NCBI GenBank assembly: GCA_964034945.1
Contig: OZ035962.1
Location: forward strand, 71,815,274-71,879,273
Reading direction: 5' to 3'
Source: Chrysopilus asiliformis
Taxonomy: Eukaryota > Arthropoda > Insecta > Diptera > Rhagionidae
DNA length: 64,000 nt
Below are positions 10,950 to 22,350 of the stretch, piece by piece. Each line of letters starts with the position of its first letter. Position 1 is the first letter of the stretch. The translations under genes and the position numbers were made by a program. The notes below the pieces were generated by a model. It was given only the letters and a program-made list of their open reading frames with translations, had not been told where the DNA came from and made no database searches.

Positions 10950-11178
10950 CTCGACACTACAACCGGTTTCCGATCTTGGCCTGCCGCAATGTCTCTCGCC
11001 ATAGGTCTCGGTCACGTGTTGATGTCCTCCAGTTTCTTGGTCAACGCCGTCTTGACATCTGAGGTGGGGTCTTCCTCGTCGCCTTGTTATTAATAACCTA
11101 CCGCAGATGACTTTCCGAGCCGAGTCACTTTCAATCATTCGAGTGACATGACCAGCCCACCGGAGTCTGTTGAGTTTT
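10950..11178 (-). pseudogene. LINE ORF2 C-terminal fragment (Jockey/R1-like)
   Basis: The minus strand encodes LRWAGHVTRMIESDSARKV, then CGRLLITRRRGRP and LRCQDGV. These are typical of the region after the reverse transcriptase domain in insect non-LTR retrotransposons (the RWAGHV.RM and RRRGRP..RW.DGV signatures). Only about 75 residues remain; nothing matching the polymerase core is seen upstream. It is a 5'-truncated dead remnant. Confidence 0.75.
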
Positions 11179-11179
11179 G

Positions 11180-12436
11180 CGAAGGTAAAAAAATAAAAAA
11201 AAATCCGTCATTTGGATTAAAAGTTAAAAAAAAAATGGAGGAAATCGAATTCACTCCGCCAAATTTTTTTGTGAGTGTATCATCAGCAGTTATTTCTTTA
11301 AAAATTAAATGTCCTTTTCGTCTTGATATGGAAAACCTTTATTACATTACCCTTATTTTTGATCTTACCGCAATAAAATTAAAATTAGTGTTTCGTAAAG
11401 TTTAATCTACACACAAGTTTTACCACTCCCATAGAATATAATCCCCTTCAGCTACTTTTGTAGATTGAAAATTTTATTTCAAATAATCTTATAGTTCATT
11501 TGAAATCATTTAATTTTCAATATCTTATGATTACTTCTACAAATTATTAATTATTATTATTATCGAACTGAATTAAAGGTAAGGTTAACTATGTTCAATG
11601 AACTTTTCGCCATTTGTAAAAATATCTGAAAATATCGTTTTGCCACCACCGACCGTGTCGCTTGATAAAGAAGATTAAATCGTTTGAAAAGAAGATGGCA
11701 AAGGAAAGAAGTGAACAAATAAAATTGTAAAAGAAAATCTTTGCTCATCGAATGAAAATTGAAAACGCAGATATAAAGTAAATTTCTTTAATTAATTTTC
11801 CCTAGGATGTCACTTAGAACAAAGCACAAGCGAAGATTATTGGCACATTATCCTCTCATTCAGTGTGAATCTTCTTTATGCCCTTTACTTAATTAAAAGT
11901 CTTTCTTTACTTTTCCATTTTATCTTATTTTATATATTTATTCCGCTTCATCTTCATTTCGCCCCATTGTCCCCATCAGCAACTTTTTTCAATGTTCTCC
12001 CTTGACATTAAGTTCGGGTTATTCGACTCCTTAGATTTATCCCATGGTTGGATCAGTGAAATTCCGTCTGGATGTAATTGATTAAGTGCATCTCTAAAAG
12101 TATTTTGGTAAAGTTCTTACTTCTTTTATGATTCGTCTGATTGCAAGTCAACTTTTCTCAACTTTTGTTGAATATTATTGAATAAAACAAGGAGAGTAAA
12201 TATTGGGGTGGAATTGGGGCAAAGGACACCCATTACTTTCCATTTCTGTTTCTACTTAATGCCAATATAATGATAATGCCAAGTTATTTTTAATTACGAA
12301 AAGTGCTATGAGTTTTGTTATGTCCTTACACAGTTTTCCCTAGCACAAAAGTAAACCGAAATTAAAGTTGACGAATTTCTATAGTATATAGACAGTATTT
12401 ATATTTAAACCCATTTTCCGATTTAAACTGAATGGC
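11180..12436. other. AT-rich DNA without recognised genes
   Basis: No convincing coding sequence or structured repeat was found. Short frames at 11148-11405 and 11560-11748 show no recognisable motif. Confidence 0.6.
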
Positions 12437-13017
12437 TTTTTATACCCGTATGGTGAAACCAAAGGGTATATTAACTTTGCCTTACCGTTTGTAACGCCAA
12501 GATCCCGTCATCACACACAAAAATGAATTACACCAGTGTGTTTAGAATGATAAAAATAATTAATTTCTGCATGTCCGTCCGTCTGTCCGTCTGTCTGTCT
12601 GTCCGTCTGTCTGTCTGTCCGTCTGTCTGTCTGTGGCGCGGATTGCGGGCGCACGGATTGAGCTAGAGACTTGAAATTTTACGCAGATTCATTTTTCGTA
12701 AAATGCGAGGCTAAGTTCGTTAATGGGTAAAAATGGACCATTAGGGGGGGGGGGGGGGTATCCCCCATACAAACGAAAGTGTTTTTTGTTAATATCTCAA
12801 AAACGGTGCATCTTCTCAAAAAAGTCCAAGAACAAAAGTTATTTAGGATATGATTCTACATAAAACTCCCATACATCAAAGTCCGATTGGAATAAATTTT
12901 AAAAATTCTTATTGGAAAGTTTGACTTCAAAGTGGAATTTTGGTACAACTGTTCGAATTTTGATACGAATATCACCATACGGGTCTCCAATGATTGCCAG
13001 ATTGGCAATTATAGCTT
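12437..13017 (+). mobile_element. (GTCY)n mini-me-like element, family 1, copy 1
   Basis: It begins with ATACCCGTATGGTGAAACC, continues through a (GTCC/GTCT)n run at about 12567-12634 and a conserved core (GGCGCGGATTGCGGGC, GGATTGAGCTAGAGACTTG), and ends with TCACCATACGGGT and ATTGCCAGATTGGCAAT. The 13-bp termini ACCCGTATGGTGA/TCACCATACGGGT are exact inverted repeats. A run of G's lies at 12746-12758. Copies recur at 17646, 27255, 45762 and 47912. It is non-coding and non-autonomous. Confidence 0.85.
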
Positions 13018-13227
13018 ATGTTTATTCTTTGGATAGCCAAGATTCTATTTTTATTTCAAAAATATTAGTATTAAAATATTAGAAAACAAGCGAAAATTAA
13101 AATTTTTTGTGTTTAACCATTTAATCATTTCTGGTTTATTCGAATTTTTCGGCTCACAGGTCAACAATTTTATAATGTAGAATCGGGACGATAACTAAAA
13201 AAGGTTATTTCAATTACACACAAAAAG

Positions 13228-14545
13228 ATTTTTTTACAAAAAGCTCTTATTTAGAATTTTTTTTAGGTTGTGTGTATCAGAAATTAAAGCGAGATAAATA
13301 TTTATTACATTTTTCATGCTTTTTTTTATGTCGCTTTTATTCCTGATACAAAGCACCCAAAATTTTTTTTTTTCCTTTTTAGTGCTTTTTTTTAAATAAA
13401 AGCCTTTTTAAAAGCTTTTATTTAGCTCGCTATCTTGTTTGTTTGTTTGTTTGTTTGTTTGTTTGTTTGTTTGTCGGGGTCAAATCTTGCAATCAAATTT
13501 TGACCCACTTCCACTCATCCGATTCACTTGAAATTTTGTACACTTATATAAGTCCGATGACAATACAATATTTTCTCTACTTCGTCCTTGTAAGGATAAG
13601 AGAAGGTCCTGTAAGGATAACGTGATTATCCTTTTCTCCAAATTTTCCAGAAAAAAATCTATTCTGGGGTTTTTTGGGGTCGCTGAATCCGAATCTGTCA
13701 TTAAAAAGTCTGTAAGGATAACGGAAGGTCCTGTAAGGATAACGTGATTATCCTTTTCTCCAAATTTTCCGGAAAAAAATCTATCCTGGGGGTTTTTGGG
13801 GTCGCTGAATCCGAATCTGTCATCAAAAAGTCTGTAAGGATAACGGAAGGTCCTGTAAGGATAACGTGATTATCCTTTTCTCCAAATTTTCCGGGAAAAA
13901 ATCTATTCTGGGGGTTTTTGGGGTCGCTGAATCCGAATCTGTCTTTAAAAAGTCTGTAAGGATAACGGAATGTCCTGTAAGGATAACGTGATTATCCCTT
14001 TCTCCAAATTTTCCGGAAAAAATCTATTTTGGGGGTTTTTGGGGTCGCTGAATCCGAATCTGTCACTAAAAAGTCTGTAAGGATAACGGAAGGTCCTGTA
14101 AGGATAACGTGATTATCCTTTTCTCCAAATTTTCCGGAAAAAAATCTATTCTGGGGGTTTTTGAGGTCGCTAAATCCGAATCTGCCATTAAAAAGTCTGT
14201 AAGGATAACGGAATGTCCTGTAAGGATAACGTGATTATCCCTTTCTCCAAATTTTCCGGAAAAAAATCTATTTTGGGGGTTTTTGGGGTCGCTGAATCCG
14301 AATCTGTCACTAAAAAGTCTGTAAGGATAACGGAAGGTCCTGTAAGGATAACGTGATTATCCTTTTCTCCAAATTTTCCGGAAAAAATCTATTCTGGGGG
14401 TTTTTGGGGTCGCTGAATACGATTCTCAAGTTAAAAAGCCTGTAAGGACATCTCAAATGTAAGGATATATATTCGAAGACTAAAAAAAACAAAATAAAAA
14501 AAATAAAAAAAAAATTTAAAAAAAAAAAATTCTTTTTTAATAAAA
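13228..14545 (+). mobile_element. Element A, copy with seven tandem units
   Basis: A foldback block (TGTATCAGAAATTAAAGCGA mirrored by TCGCTTTTATTCCTGATACA) at 13270-13350 is followed by a CAAAATTTT/TTTTTAGTGC block. Next come TAAAAGCTTTTATTTAGCTCG, a (TTTG)n run at 13436-13474, a conserved segment with CCGATTCACTTGAAATTTTG, seven tandem units, and an end containing CTCAAATGTAAGGATATATA and TAAAAGCTTTTTTTT. The same parts, reversed, occur at 52575-53262, and in part at 48615-49996. No ORF of note; apparently non-autonomous. Confidence 0.75.
13589..14441 (+). repeat. 122-bp tandem array, seven units
   Basis: Unit starts (TGTAAGGATAA) fall at 13589, 13711, 13833, 13955, 14076, 14198 and 14320, with the last unit ending where TGTAAGGACA begins at 14441; periods are 121-122 bp. 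Each unit has an internal hairpin AAGGATAACGTGATTATCCT, a TTTTCCGGAAAA palindrome and GGGGTCGCTGAATCCGAATC. Units are nearly identical and contiguous with no spacers. The first and last are the most diverged. Confidence 0.95.
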
Positions 14546-14609
14546 GCTTTTTTTTAAAATTTTTTTTTTAATTTTAATTTAATATAAATTTAACTTAAAA
14601 TCTAGAATA

Positions 14610-15260
14610 ACGTCTGCCTTTCGCCACGCTTATATAAAGGTTTTAGCCTTCAAATATCCTTGCCCTTGAGATATCCTTACAGACTACTTAATGCCAGATT
14701 CAGATTCAGCGACCCCAAAAACCCCCGGAAGAGATTTTTTCCCGGAAAACTTAAGAAAAAGGATAGTCACATTATCCTTATAACGCTGTTTTGCCAGCGC
14801 TAGTGGCTGTTTGGCTGTTAGCAGCCGTTTCAGCAGCACCGTGTGAACCCTAGTGCGTTGCTACTACCATCAGCAGCGTGATGATTTTAGTAGCGCTAGT
14901 GAAGTAGAGACCGTTCTACTTTGCCAGCGCTACTAGGGATCACGTGACCCTATCACATGGTTTCTGAGCTGTCAAAAGTCTGATAAGTGATAAAGTTTGT
15001 TTACTGTAAGTTGTTAATTTACGTTTATTTATTTAAATTTGTGTGTAACGATTTTTATTTAAAAAATCTCCCAGATTAAAATGTCAAACCACTGTTTTGC
15101 TGCTTGCCAGCGCTACTGAAGTAGAAATCGTGTGAACCCTCTCAGTACCCTGGCTGCTGTTGCTACTTGCCAGCGCTACTAACCAACAGCAGCCAGCGGC
15201 TGGCAAAACAGCGTCATGTGACCGCGGCATTACAGGACCTTCCGTTATCCGTAAAGACTT
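14610..15260. repeat. Inverted element A unit fragment split by an inverted-repeat element
   Basis: At 14660-14780 and again at 15227-15260 there are minus-oriented pieces of the 122-bp unit (TATCCTTACAGAC, GATTCAGCGACCCCAAAAAC, TTACAGGACCTTCCG). Between them, 14782-15214 begins ACGCTGTTTTGCCAGCGCTA and ends with the inverted form GGCTGGCAAAACAGCGT. This looks like a MITE inserted in an element A fragment. The motif GCCAGCGCTA recurs inside. A related piece (GACGCTGTTTTGCCAGCGC) occurs at 10695. A clear target duplication was not identified. Confidence 0.6.
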
Positions 15261-16367
15261 CTTAATTTTCACAATCTTATAATTCTTAATAAATATATTT
15301 TTGCGCCACAGTTTATGGCAACATTTTGTATACAATGGTATAAGGGAATACCCAAGAAAAAACTGGCTCATTAGGGAGGTACGCGAGTTAAAAAGGTTGG
15401 GAAAGCCCTGGTTTAAATTATTCAATTCTGCATTGAAATTAGTAAAAATAAATAAAATACAATATATCTGGGCGTGTTTCATCTTGCTAAATATTATGTA
15501 GTAAAAACTGTAAAATATTTGGCATAATTGTTGTCTTCCAGAGTGTTCAAAATACGCTGGCACGAAGCATTCCAATTATTTTTATGAAACTATGGAAAAT
15601 AGGAAAATCGTAGACATAAATAGTGCTACGAAAACGGAGATACAAGGAAAACAACTAGTAACCTTCAGAAATACAAACTAAAGGGTTTGATCAAAAAAGC
15701 GAGAAAATATTTAGGCTCATTGCCAATATCATGTGTTAATGGGTTTTGGACTATCACCAGTAAAATAATCCAAAGAACAAAACACAAAAAAAAAATACTG
15801 AACTGTATTTAAAAATATGGGGATGGGATTAAATTTTGCCCGTTTTTATCCCTTTTTGCCTATCAGAATAAAATGCAAAAATGTAGAACGAAATTTTACA
15901 TAAAATCCAAATAACTCTGCACTTCGGATAAACAATAAAAATTTCAACCGACCTTTGTTGGTAAACTGCATTGCAGGCTCAGAATGCACATAAATTTAGT
16001 TTAATTTTTTTTCCCTGTGCTATGGAGCTCTTGTGCTTCTTTTTTGTGCATTGAGCGAAATTTTGTGATAAAAAAGGCGATTCAGAATAAAAAAATCCCA
16101 GAAGTCTGAATGTGATGGCTAAGTGTTGACAAAAGTGCTATAGAATAATGTATGAATGAGAAATTAAACCAAATTTTTTATTTCCACATTTAAAAAAAAT
16201 ATGGTTGCTGTTATTGCTATATCCACACGAAAGTAAATAAGTATTGCTAATATTTTATGGAATATTAAAAACTAAATTATCGTACATACTTTATAGGATA
16301 TCGTTTTTCAAATTCTCATTATATTTGATTGATTTTTATATCAATATTTTTTAGCAATAAAGGGCGG
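15261..16367. other. AT-rich DNA without recognised genes
   Basis: Overlapping frames on both strands near 15084-15575 cross the repeat boundary and show no domain. Nothing else structured was noticed. Confidence 0.55.
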
Positions 16368-16806
16368 AATACAATTGACCCCACACAACATTTACTGCGA
16401 CAATTCAGATTTAGCATCCTGTATACAATCAATCCGACCAACTATGCCGCTGTAAAAAGTTGAATCGAATTTAACTTTTGTCGGCCAGCTCGCCGACAAA
16501 ATTTCATGATTGATTCAAAATGAAATCTTATGGGGACGTCATAAAATCTAATTTTCTTCACTCAAGGGGAGATAAAAGAATGTAAATTAGAAAATATAGT
16601 TCGCATGCTGTGTTGCTTACATTCAAATTCCTAATTTTTGTGATAATTTGTAACAAAAAATGTTATATGTGGCTCACAGTTCGAGTGTCAAAATCAATTC
16701 AAAAACAAATGACTTTTAGAACAACAAATTGTGCGCATTTGTATATGGGGGGTGACATTGTGGCCGTAATCTGCCGCCGTAATTGTTGTGTCGGGTCAAT
16801 TGTATT
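16368..16806. mobile_element. MITE-like element with terminal inverted repeats
   Basis: The left end AATACAATTGACCCCACAC is matched by the inverted right end GTGTCGGGTCAATTGTATT, with similarity continuing through ACAACA and TTAC for about 28 bases. The interior (439 bp overall) has no coding signature. Flanks do not show an obvious duplication, so the superfamily is open. Confidence 0.6.
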
Positions 16807-17355
16807 TTGTGCTTAACATGAGCCGACATTCATTTTGGCCCTATTTTTAGGTATCTTGACATCATTAATTCCAAATCTGGCAGTGATTAGCTGAAGCAGC
16901 TTTAGTTTTTGAAGTATGCAAGAAACTTTAAAAAATGTACGAAAAAATGTAACAACAAACTTTTGTACCTCTGAGCATGGTTTACAACTAAAGCTTATGC
17001 ATAAAATCACTGAAATATTTGGAAAATCACTGAAATCTTTGGAAAATCACTGATAGATTTCTTATAGATTTCTTAGCGGGTACCAAAAAGTTTTAGACAA
17101 AGTAGTCGCTTTGTAGTATTTAAGATTTAGTATTTCATGAAAAATCTTCGATTAAATTATAATCAAGATTGGATTAAACTGGAACTATTTGTACTGAAAT
17201 ACTAAATACTAATCCAATAATAGCATGGATAAGAATTTTTTTTAAGTTAATTTTTGGTTTAATCTAGTATTAAAGTCTACAATTTTGATTAAATTGTTGA
17301 TTAAATTGTAGCGTTTATTCAAAGTCGTTGAGTTAAACTGGATTTAGCAAAACTA
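16807..17355. other. AT-rich DNA with short GATTAAA/TGGATT repeats
   Basis: Between 17140 and 17350 the words GATTAAA, ATAATCAA and TTGGATTAAACTGG recur irregularly. Similar words recur at 46320-46440. No gene is supported. Confidence 0.5.
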
Positions 17356-17561
17356 CACAGAAAAAAATAATTTTGTATTATTTACAAAATGGGTTTAACA
17401 AAAAAAAATTCGTAAATATTACTGAAGTTTTGTATATACTTCGTAATATTAACAAATATTTTTTCGTATAGTTACTAAAATTTGTTAATATTACGAAGTA
17501 ATACAAAACTTCAGTAATATTTACGAATTTTTTTTTGTTAAACCAATTATTTTTTTCTGTG
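17356..17561. mobile_element. MITE with TA target duplication (Tc1/mariner type)
   Basis: CACAGAAAAAAATAAT at the left is mirrored by ATTATTTTTTTCTGTG at the right, each flanked by TA (17354-17355 and 17562-17563). Almost the whole 206 bp folds back: TTCGTAAATATTACTGAAG pairs with CTTCAGTAATATTTACGAA. The left arm carries an extra segment of about 20 bp that the right lacks. Confidence 0.85.
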
Positions 17562-17645
17562 TATGTTTAAAATTTAACACCCATTATAAAAAGTTTCTTA
17601 TTCATAAACTTAATTGAGGTTTAGTTAAACAACGGATTTATTATG

Positions 17646-18215
17646 TTTATACCCGTATGGTGAAACCAAAGGGTATATTAACTTTGCCTTACCGTTTGTA
17701 ACGCCAAGATCCCGTAATCACACATAAAAATGAATTACACCAGTGTGTTTAAAATAACTAAAAAAATTGATTTTTGCATGCCCGTCCTTCTTTCCGTTGT
17801 TCTGTCCGTCCGTCCATCCCTCCGTCTGTCCGTCCGTCTGTGGCGCGGATTGCGGGCGCACGGATTGAGCTAGAGAATTGAAATTCAAGCAGATCCGTTT
17901 TTCGTAAAATGCGAGGCCAAGTTCGTTCATGAGCAAAAATGGACCATTAGGGGGGGTACCCCCCATACGAATGAAAACGTTTTTTGTGAATATCTCAAAA
18001 ACGGTGTATCTTATCTAAAAAGTGCAAGAACAAAAGTTATTTAGGATATAATTATACATAAAACTCCCATACATCAAAATCCAATTGAAATAAATTTTAA
18101 AAAATCTTATTGGAAAGTTTGACTTCAAAGTGGAATTTTGATACAACTGTTCGAATTTTGATACGAATATCACCATACGGGTCTCCAATGATTGCCAGAT
18201 TGGCAATTATAGCTT
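17646..18215 (+). mobile_element. (GTCY)n mini-me-like element, family 1, copy 2
   Basis: It shares the full layout of the copy at 12437: ATACCCGTATGGTGAAACC at the start, a degenerate GTCC/GTCT run near 17785-17840, GGCGCGGATTGCGGGC, and TCACCATACGGGTCTCC plus ATTGCCAGATTGGCAAT at the end. The tetranucleotide run is shorter and more eroded. Confidence 0.85.
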
Positions 18216-20190
18216 TTGTTATGTTTTTGATTCAAATTGTTATTTTTTTTTTTTTTTTCAAATTGTTGATTTTGTTATTTTTTTGGTTAAAATCTACTAC
18301 ATTTTTTAAATGCGAAATGCATTTTTTATGAGATTTTATTCGTAAATAAGTGCAACTAAAACCTCTTAGAATATATAAAAACCTACGGATTCGAAGGAAT
18401 TTCCTTTTTACGTTTAGTTGTGAAAGTTTAGAGTGGAAAAGCCAATATTTGTGGAATTATTATATTTACAAAGATCAACTGATCATTTAAAATTTAAATT
18501 TCCCAAAAAATTCGAAAAAAAATCTTAGAAAATTTCCCGAAAAATGACTTCATATTTACAAGTATAAGAATACCAATAACGCTAGATTTTAATAACGATC
18601 AAAATTTTTGTAGTACTCAAATTTGACAGTACTTGATATTTCAAATCATAAATTTCAAAAATTATTTTTGACTTTTTAGCGCTTTAGTTTTTTTAAATTA
18701 TTTTCTTTATTTTTTACACCTTTTTGGTTCTTTTTTTAAGTAGATAAAATGTTCTCGCCCATTTGATCGTGGGAGTAAACTATCTAACATCCGTGAGAGC
18801 CAACTATATAACATCCAGAATCATTTTAATGCTGCAAAACTTAAAATTGCGTTAGTATTGAAGACTTAATAAACGTTTTTGAATATCGAAAATATATTGG
18901 AGATATATTGAAGAAAAACAACCAAATTTCCGACATTTACTTTTTTTTTGAAAAGCGGTATTAAACTTTCTGTTTTTTCTATAAATCCATTGTAAAGAAT
19001 TTTTTTAATCTTAAAATTTCTCAATCATTAGTAAAATAAAAATACCTACGAAGATAACTCTAAAGCATGAATTTTATTGAAACTTTAAAAAGTGGTTATA
19101 TCTTAAATACGACGTTGGTAAATGCCGACCCCTTTTCAATTTTCCCTCTATTGTTTTAAGAGACATAGCTCGCAAATGAAATTTATTTTACGATGAAATA
19201 ATATTCAAAAGCTTTTATCTTCTATTAAGGTTCCCAATTCAATTTAGCTTTTAAAGGTCGCAATTTCTATTTGCTGGATAAAAGCACTTTTAAAGATTTT
19301 TTTAAACAGATTATGTGGTAAGAGAAGTGGAAGTAATTTTTTTCGAAAAGATAAGAAAAAAGTCTTTAAACCATATTTCCTCCTTATGCGAAATATTCAT
19401 GTTAAGAATGAAACCAACAGAGAAAAGCAGTCTTTCTCCGCTTTATATGAACGGGAATAAAGAAGGCATTTTTGGAGGTTGAATGTATTGTAATATAAGT
19501 ATAAATATTTATTAATTCTTTATTGCGTCTATTTCTATTTATTTTTCCATAATTTTTAATCGACCAAAAAGGGAAAGGTTCTTATTTCGACTCTTATGTT
19601 TTTTTTCATGTATGTTCACGGATAACTTTTTGCCAGGTTGACCGATTTTGGTCATTATTTTCTTTTGTCTTGCATAGAATTTTTTTAATTGTGCACCACT
19701 GGCGCTGTAAGTTTCCCCCTTCTGGCATTGTTCCACCCGATCAATCTGAAATTTTATATGAGTACTAAGTGTACACAGCACTTTCACAAAAACTACTATA
19801 TCGAGATCTCTGAAACCGAGGGTCTTATCAAGCTGAAGGATTACATAAGTACTAAGTATCTGCACCTCTTTTAAATCCGTTTTGCGGTTTTCATAAGTTT
19901 ACTCATATCACGGCGTTAAATTTCTAACTAAATGAAAAAGCGCATATTTTTTAATCCTATGAGCAAAAGAGCTTTTGTCGATGGTAAAATAATCAAAACG
20001 AATTCACTTTATGAAGTCTTACAGCAGACAAATCAAAATAACTTTTCAAAAAAAAAAAAAAAAAAAAAACAGCAGTATGACCGAGTAAAATTTCACCCGT
20101 TAAATTTTTAAAACCTAGTCAGAATTAATGCCGCAGGGCACCATACCTCGTAGATATGGTGCAAGAGAAATTTGTTTTCTGTTTCATTCT
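18216..20190. other. AT-rich DNA without recognised genes
   Basis: Contains homopolymer tracts (T-rich at 18240-18258, A-run near 20047-20067). The frame at 19539-19865 has no recognisable domain. No structured repeat was identified. Confidence 0.55.
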
Positions 20191-20194
20191 TGCC

Positions 20195-20686
20195 TGATCA
20201 TAGAAAATCTATATGGGATGAAAAAAATCTGATGGCAAGAGGGGATACAAGAAAGATGGGACAGATAGAAAATTTAAATCGGTTTCAGGCATAATTATGA
20301 GGATGTCCGTGCATCTGTCTGTCAGCCTCTTCGTTTTACGTATCTTAAATAACTCGAGAACGCGTTGACCTAGCGACTTGAAATTTTTAGTAAATAAATT
20401 TTACGAAAATCGTAGTTTTCTGTCCACTTTTGGAAGAGTAACGATAGCTATTACGGGTACCTCCCATACATGTTTTTTTTGAAAAAATACATTTTTTTGA
20501 AAATTTCTCGAAACCTATGCGCTTTTGGAAAAAATGGATATAACAAAATTTAAAGAACGCGAAATTTTCCACATTTTTTGCTTTAACGGTTTTTGTATCT
20601 CTAACGGTTTTCAAAATATTTGAAAATATTAAGTTTTTTGGAAATCTCTCAAAAACTATGCACTTTTATGAAAAAATGCATATACA
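20195..20686 (+). repeat. (GTCY)n-type repeat, family 3, copy 1
   Basis: Its diagnostic words are GGATGTCCGTGCATCTGTCT, TAACTCGAGAACGCGTTGACC, TTTTGGAAGAGTAACG, TCTCTAACGGTTTTC and AACTATGCACTTTTATGAAA. They recur, partly reversed, at 45345-45730 and 53275-53760. Non-coding. Confidence 0.75.
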
Positions 20687-21066
20687 CAAAGAACCATGTA
20701 GGAAATAGTGTTTTTCGTGCCCCTGGGTTAACTTCTGAACTCGTGTAGTTTTCACTTTGGTTGAATACTTTTTGGAAAGGGCACAGTCTCTAGTTTCATC
20801 CATATATGGCTTCAAGAGCCACCGAATTGCAGGGGGATGGTGAGGGGTTAACGAACTTTCTTGTGATTTTTCACAGAAATCATTGCAGGAATCACGACAG
20901 AGTTCGTTAACCCCTCACCATCCCCCTGCAATTCGGTGGCTCTTGAAGCCATATATGGATGAAACTAGAGACTGTGCCCTTTCCAAAAAGTCCTCAACCA
21001 AAGTGAAAACGACACGGGTTCAAAAGTTAGTTTATAGGGGCAAAATCGTGCATCGTTCTTTATGGA
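20687..21066. repeat. Long foldback (inverted repeat), arms about 165 bp
   Basis: The left arm contains CACTTTGGTTGA, TTTTTGGAAAGGGCACAG, CATATATGGCTTCAAGAGCC and GGGGATGGTGAGGGGTTAAC. All recur in reverse order and complement in the right arm, around a spacer of about 40 bp centred near 20880. Pairing is near perfect in the inner 130 bp and decays outwards. It lies inside a family 3 repeat, which resumes at about 21050. It could be a foldback transposon or a hairpin RNA source. Confidence 0.9.
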
Positions 21067-21145
21067 AAACTAAGTTTTCTATATTTTTTCTTATAACGGC
21101 TTTTAGGTATCTTTAACGGTTTTTGGGATATTTGAAAAAATATTA

Positions 21146-22350
21146 TTTTCTACATATCTATTTATATATCAAATCGTTTAACCTGATTGACTGATTGACT
21201 GACTCATCAACGCCCAGCCCAAACCCTTGAAGCTAGAGACTTGAAACTTTCACAGTATGTCCCAACCATCACGTACGCGCTTACTAAGGCGGGGTTTTCC
21301 GAAATGTTACCGCTAAGAGGGTTTGGGTGTTTTTAAACCGTGATTTTTGCCATGAATACTGCTCAATAGGAGGCTGAAAAGTTTCGCTCGAGGGTTTTCG
21401 GGGTCGCTGATCACGAATCCGGTGGTAGATTTTCAAAATTAAAAATGGAAGGTCCTGTAAGGATAACGCAAATATCCTTAGGGGGTTTTCGGGGTTACTG
21501 ATCACGATTCCGGTGTTAGATTTTCAAAATCAAAAACGGAAGGTCCTGTAAGGATAACGCAAATATCCTTTTTCCCATTTTTCCCGGGGAAAGATGGGAT
21601 TAGGAAGTTTTCGGGATCATTGATCACGAATCCGGTGTTAGATTTTCGAAATTGGAAACGGAAGGTCCTGTAAGGATAACGCAAATATCCTTTTTCCCAT
21701 TTTTCCCGGGGAAAGATGGGATTAGGAAGTTTTCGGGATCATTGATCACGAATCCGGTGTTAGACTAATTTGTAACGGAGAGTCCTGCAAGGATAAGATT
21801 TTTCTCAACAGTTTTTGAGTTCTTTCCGGTTTTCTTCGTATTCTAAAACTTTTACAAAAAACTTAACTCAGCAACGACGGTATGCAAGATATTGGTTAAT
21901 AATTTGAAAAATATTTGCTTTTCTCGAAATGAAATTTTTATATGGACAAATGATTGTACCGAATTTCTCTTGGCGAATGGTGGCATATTTAAATTAATTC
22001 AATTGAAACAATGAAAGGAAAATGAACTTTTCCGAACGTGCTTCGCTCCTGACCATTTTGCGGGGAGGAGTTTTTGGGGTTGCAGAACACGAATCTGGTG
22101 ATGAAATTGCCAACGGAAGCTCCTGCAAGGATAACGCAAATATCCTTTTTACCATTTTCCCTCGAAAAAACTGGCAATAAGAGGGTTTCGGAGCCGCTGA
22201 TTACGAATCTCGTGTTAGAATTTTAAAATTCGGAACGGGAGGTCCTGAAGACATAACAATTTTTTTCAAAAGTTTTCAAGTTATTTCTTTGTTTTTTTTT
22301 GCGCAAGAAAATTTTTACAAAAAACTTTTAACCGACAAAGGCGGGTACGC
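21146..22350 (+). mobile_element. Helitron-like remnants with a 122-bp minisatellite
   Basis: It starts near TCTACATATCTATTTATATA, with ACCTGATTGACTGATTGACTG and GAAGCTAGAGACTTGAAACT. A minisatellite follows whose two full units (TCGGGATC at 21611 and 21733) are exactly 122 bp apart, preceded by partial units from 21395. Two degenerate 3' ends follow: AACTCAGCAACGACGGTATG near 21868 and AACCGACAAAGGCGGGTACG near 22330. Complete family ends at 24255 and 57920 carry a small hairpin plus CTAG, the Helitron terminal pattern. No Rep/helicase frame is present. Confidence 0.6.

Noticed and set aside
13589..14441. Regular array resembling a CRISPR
   Set aside because: Units of 122 bp are contiguous and nearly identical with no unique spacers, and the genome is eukaryotic. 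It is a minisatellite inside a mobile element.
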